This document shows, in pieces, positions 7,619 to 9,510 of a stretch of 9,510 bases of DNA; positions within the stretch are counted from its first letter, which is position 1; each line of letters opens with the position of its first letter. Origin of the DNA: Chloroflexota bacterium (lineage in GTDB: Bacteria; Chloroflexota; Dehalococcoidia; Lucifugimonadales; Australimonadaceae); contig JAPOOH010000119.1 of NCBI GenBank assembly GCA_026713505.1, forward strand, positions 1 through 9,510. The letters are read 5' to 3'. The notes below the pieces were generated by a model that was given only the letters and a program-made list of their open reading frames with translations, had not been told where the DNA came from and searched no databases. Position numbers and translations under genes: made by a program.

Positions 7619-7829
7619 GTGAGAGTTCCTCCGGGTCGGGCATAACCTCTCCCCGGAGGTTGATGAGCTTCTCTACGGCGCGCCTGACGCGCTCCCGCGA
7701 GTTCTCCTCGTAGGCCTCATCTATAAGCGCCCGCACCACTTCCGAGATTGACGCGCCCCTGTACTCCGCGATCTCTTCGAGTTGCGCGCGGCGCTTCTCG
7801 TCGAGCCGGACTTCCAGCCGTACAGACAT
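7581..7829 (-). CDS. vapB: Ribbon-helix-helix antitoxin of the VapBC-type pair
   Basis: This 82-residue protein starts with a short beta strand, VRLEVRLDE (3-11), then helix KRRAQLEEIAEYRG (12-25) and helix SISEVVRALIDEAYEE (27-42). That is the CopG/Arc ribbon-helix-helix plan, in which paired strands from a dimer enter the DNA major groove. The charged C-terminal part (43-82) would wrap the toxin. ATG 7829 has an excellent ribosome binding site, AAGGGAGG at 7844-7837, 7 nt upstream. It is the first gene of the pair and overlaps the toxin start. The promoter region holds a striking symmetric half-site array (7817-7892), which fits the autorepression normal for such antitoxins. The reading frame continues upstream into the Rieske gene on the same strand, but that extension is out of frame with it and has no family support. 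Confidence 0.87.
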   Translation of the reverse strand: MSVRLEVRLDEKRRAQLEEIAEYRGASISEVVRALIDEAYEENSRERVRRAVEKLINLRGEVMPDPEELSRELESAHEPGGI

Positions 7830-7892
7830 TGCCGTACCTCCCTTGCCGTACGAGTCTGTACGGCAATACTTGTACGGACAATAGCATACGGC
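7817..7892. promoter_or_regulatory. Six-half-site symmetric operator of the toxin-antitoxin operon
   Basis: GCCGTAC occurs at 7817-7823, 7831-7837 and 7845-7851. The inverse copies are GTACGGC at 7858-7864, GTACGGA at 7872-7878 and ATACGGC at 7886-7892. Each side steps by exactly 14 bp, and every pair mirrors around 7854.5. The central pair extends to a perfect 9-bp inverted repeat (TTGCCGTAC / GTACGGCAA, 7843-7866) with a 6-bp spacer. On the minus strand a candidate -35 (TTGTCC, 7881-7876) and -10 (CAGACT, 7858-7853) fall inside it. The array reaches over the ribosome binding site and into codons 3-5 of the antitoxin. Binding by the antitoxin or its complex with the toxin is inferred. Confidence 0.75.
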
Positions 7893-7920
7893 AGGGCTCA
7901 AAGTCGAGCCCTGCCGTATG
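7885..7920 (-). terminator. Perfect 15-bp-stem hairpin downstream of the Rieske gene
   Basis: CATACGGCAGGGCTC (7885-7899) and GAGCCCTGCCGTATG (7906-7920) pair perfectly around the 6-nt loop AAAGTC. The stem begins 37 nt after the Rieske stop codon, so it is well placed to end that transcript before the toxin-antitoxin operon. It has no U-run on the minus-strand side (CTATTGTCC follows); the plus-strand side is only mildly T-rich. Its left arm contains the outermost operator half-site. Confidence 0.6.
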
Positions 7921-7957
7921 TGCGTTCGTTCTTGTGCGCCCGCAGGCGCGGGGTTGT

Positions 7958-9226
7958 CTATCGCCCGGCTATCGCGGGGTACATGTCCGGCTTGAGCACG
8001 GACCACGGCTGGTCCGCGGGGAGGATGCGGTCGATGGCGCGGATGCCGACGAACTCGCCCTGGCTGCCCCGCGGCGTGCCACCGTCCTCGTTCACCCGTA
8101 TCGATTCCTGGAGCAGTTTGCGCATCGCGATGATGGCACGGTCGCTCGTTCCGAGGTGCTCCTGGCTGCGGTCGGCGATGGTGCCCATCGTCTCCTGCAG
8201 GGCGCGGTCCTGGGTGTTGACGCCGACGATGCCGGTGAAGTTCTCCGTGCGCTGCATCTGCCGGTCGATCAGCCAGTCGTTCTCCTTGTTGCGCAACGTC
8301 CGGAAGGTGTTGCGGTCTATGTCGACGTCCCACTCGTTGCCGGTGCCCGCGAGGCGTCGGTCCTTGTCGGCGAGCGGGTTCTCGTCCCAGGTAAACGTCC
8401 AGTTGAAGACCATCGTGTTCTCGTCGTCTATCGGCACCCAGCAGTGGCCGGAGCTGCGCGGCTGCACGGGCTCGCCGCTGCGCCCGACCTGCCCGGCGCG
8501 GAGCTGGTGGAACGGGAGCACGTAGTGGTACGTGCGCACGTAGTTGCCCTCCTCCTTGGAGAGTGGGCGTACGGAGCTGTAGGTGTAGCCGTAGTCCGTC
8601 TGCTCGACCTCCAGGTAAGGGGCGGTGGAGCGGGAGCGGAGCTGGGTCTTATCGGAGAGGTCGTTGTTGTGCAGGAAGGAGGAATGGGATGTGTCGATGC
8701 CGCCCTCGACGGCCTGCACCCAGTTGCACGTCTGGACGAGCTTGGTGATGCCCCGGTGCGAGTCCGGCACGGTCGTCCACTCGAACGCGGGCGGGGGAGG
8801 GACCTGGTCTGCCGGGCCCATGTAGGCCCAGATGACGTTGCCGCCTTCCCACGTCTTGTATGCGCGCGTCTTCACCTTGTGTTGGAAGTTGCTCTGCTCC
8901 GGCTCGTTCGGCTGGTCCACGCAGACGCCGTTCACGTCGAACTTCCAGCCGTGGTAGAGGCAGCGAAGGCCCTCTTCCTCGTTCCTGCCGAAGTAGAGTC
9001 TCACGCGGCGGTGCGGGCACGCGTCCGGCAGCAGGCCGACGCGGCCCTTCGAGTCGCGGAAGGCCACCAGGTTCTCACCCAGGAGCCGCACGCGCACGGG
9101 GTCGCAGTCGGGCTCAGGCAGCTCGAAGTCCATGAGGGCGGGGATCCAGTATCGCCGCATGGCTTCGCCCATGGGCGTGCCCGGGCCCACGCGGGTGATC
9201 AGTTCATTGTTCGCGGTGGACAGCAT
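7958..9226 (-). CDS. Rieske non-heme iron oxygenase, phthalate 4,5-dioxygenase-type large subunit
   Basis: The 422-residue product has both parts of a ring-hydroxylating oxygenase alpha subunit. The Rieske [2Fe-2S] ligands are C70-P-H72 and C89-L-Y-H92. The mononuclear iron site is D178-x2-H181-x4-H186 within VEGGIDTSHSSFLH, with N168 and W169 just before it and D340 (NTQDRALQE) as likely third ligand. The opening NELITRVGPGTPMGEAMRRYW and the C-terminal EHLGTSDRAIIAMRKLL are typical of the phthalate 4,5-dioxygenase/vanillate-demethylase-like branch. It would use O2 and electrons from a separate reductase to hydroxylate or demethylate an aromatic acid in the cytoplasm; no reductase or ferredoxin gene is in the window. 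ATG 9226 is fixed by AAGGAGGAA at 9241-9233, 8 nt away. Substrate unknown. Confidence 0.94.
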   Translation of the reverse strand: MLSTANNELITRVGPGTPMGEAMRRYWIPALMDFELPEPDCDPVRVRLLGENLVAFRDSKGRVGLLPDACPHRRVRLYFGRNEEEGLRCLYHGWKFDVNGVCVDQPNEPEQSNFQHKVKTRAYKTWEGGNVIWAYMGPADQVPPPPAFEWTTVPDSHRGITKLVQTCNWVQAVEGGIDTSHSSFLHNNDLSDKTQLRSRSTAPYLEVEQTDYGYTYSSVRPLSKEEGNYVRTYHYVLPFHQLRAGQVGRSGEPVQPRSSGHCWVPIDDENTMVFNWTFTWDENPLADKDRRLAGTGNEWDVDIDRNTFRTLRNKENDWLIDRQMQRTENFTGIVGVNTQDRALQETMGTIADRSQEHLGTSDRAIIAMRKLLQESIRVNEDGGTPRGSQGEFVGIRAIDRILPADQPWSVLKPDMYPAIAGR

Positions 9227-9232
9227 CGCTTG

Positions 9233-9241
9233 TTCCTCCTT
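9233..9241 (-). promoter_or_regulatory. Ribosome binding site of the Rieske oxygenase gene
   Basis: The minus strand reads AAGGAGGAA, with 8 nt between GGAGG and the ATG at 9226: close to ideal. Confidence 0.85.
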
Positions 9242-9282
9242 CAGCCTGAGCTGCTTTCACGACATAAACCTAACTGCCGCTG

Positions 9283-9288
9283 ATTGTA
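9283..9288 (-). promoter_or_regulatory. Candidate -10 box of the Rieske oxygenase gene
   Basis: The minus strand reads TACAAT (5 of 6 to consensus) in the 107-bp gap between the upstream membrane-protein gene and the Rieske gene, giving a leader of about 50 nt. The -35 region is weak (TGTAGA at 9311-9306, 17-bp spacer). The Rieske gene may instead be read through from the upstream gene. Confidence 0.35.
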
Positions 9289-9333
9289 CTACTCCGACGT
9301 GCGGCTCTACACAACCCCGCCGTTCATGCAGGC

Positions 9334-9510
9334 CTAAGTCTCGATGTTGGCTTCGTAGAAACTGTGCCAGGCGTCTATGGCGAGGTCCCACACATTGCCG
9401 ATGACGGGCCAATCGCGTGCGACCGGCGTGCCCCACTCTGAGAGCAGGAGGTAGCCGTATATGCCGACGATGATAATCTCGAAGAACACCGCCGGGATGA
9501 TCGTCCAGTA
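9334..9510 (-). CDS. C-terminal fragment of an unrecognised membrane protein
   Basis: The last 58 codons of a minus-strand frame end at TAG (9336-9334); the start lies beyond the right edge. The visible part opens with a strongly hydrophobic stretch rich in aromatic residues, WTIIPAVFFEIIIVGIYGYL (2-21), a good transmembrane helix. A short tail rich in Trp and Asp (WPVIGNVWDLAIDAWHSFYE, 34-53) follows. I do not recognise the family. It lies 107 bp upstream of the Rieske gene in the same direction, so it may be a functional neighbour. Treating it as coding rests on the open frame, the clean membrane segment and the absence of a competing frame. Confidence 0.6.
   Translation of the reverse strand, partial: YWTIIPAVFFEIIIVGIYGYLLLSEWGTPVARDWPVIGNVWDLAIDAWHSFYEANIET

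Noticed and set aside
7817..7892. Possible CRISPR-like or tandem repeat array
   Set aside because: The units are 7 bp at 14-bp steps and invert at the centre, which fits an operator; there are no long direct repeats or spacers.
7581..8333. 250-codon form of the antitoxin starting at 8333
   Set aside because: The extension lies in a second frame of the Rieske gene and crosses the hairpin and promoter; a strong ribosome binding site precedes ATG 7829.
7748..9283. Open frame of 511 codons on the plus strand opposite the Rieske gene
   Set aside because: It is antisense to a gene with all Rieske and iron-site motifs, has low-complexity Val/Ala/Arg/Gly-rich composition typical of GC-rich shadow frames, and shows no domain.
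9276..9305. GCCGC/GCGGC 5-bp inverted repeat flanking the candidate Rieske -10 box
   Set aside because: Five-base arms in GC-rich DNA at this spacing are expected by chance, and no extension or second copy was found.

Overview
The window is GC-rich, densely packed bacterial DNA with eight complete protein-coding genes, a gene cut at each end, and no RNA gene, insertion sequence or CRISPR array that I can see. Shine-Dalgarno sequences are strong in front of several genes. The gene set (ring-hydroxylating Rieske oxygenase, amidohydrolase-2 enzyme, class III CoA-transferase, acyl-CoA dehydrogenase, two MFS carriers) fits an aerobic heterotroph specialised in organic acids or aromatic compounds. 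Such sets are common in uncultured Chloroflexota (SAR202-like Dehalococcoidia) and in some Actinobacteria and Alphaproteobacteria. I lean towards Chloroflexota, but this is inference from gene content only.

Layout, left to right. (1) 1-835, minus: an amidohydrolase family 2 gene running off the left edge. (2) 986-2107, plus: cyclopropane-fatty-acyl-phospholipid synthase (cfa), divergent from gene 1 across a 150-bp promoter region with two mirror-image TATACT boxes. (3) 5763-2118, minus: a tight operon of acyl-CoA dehydrogenase, CaiB-type CoA-transferase and a 12-TM MFS carrier; its end converges on cfa with a 10-bp gap. (4) 5857-7131, plus: a second MFS carrier of monocarboxylate/oxalate-formate type, divergent from the operon across 93 bp. 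(5) 7829-7139, minus: a VapBC-type toxin-antitoxin pair (ribbon-helix-helix antitoxin, PIN toxin). (6) 9226-7958, minus: a phthalate-4,5-dioxygenase-type Rieske oxygenase. (7) 9510-9334, minus: the last 58 codons of an unrecognised membrane protein.

How it may work together (inference): a carboxylate enters through one of the MFS carriers, is activated as a CoA thioester by the CaiB-type transferase and is oxidised (or its double bond reduced) by the acyl-CoA dehydrogenase. The Rieske oxygenase and the amidohydrolase would act on aromatic or other recalcitrant substrates, but nothing links them physically to the operon. The toxin-antitoxin pair looks like an independent accessory insert.

The most striking non-coding structure is around the toxin-antitoxin promoter. 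Six copies of a 7-bp half-site (GTACGGC or its complement) lie in perfect mirror symmetry, three per side at exactly 14-bp steps around a 6-bp centre. The outermost copy is shared with a perfect 15-bp stem hairpin that lies downstream of the Rieske gene.
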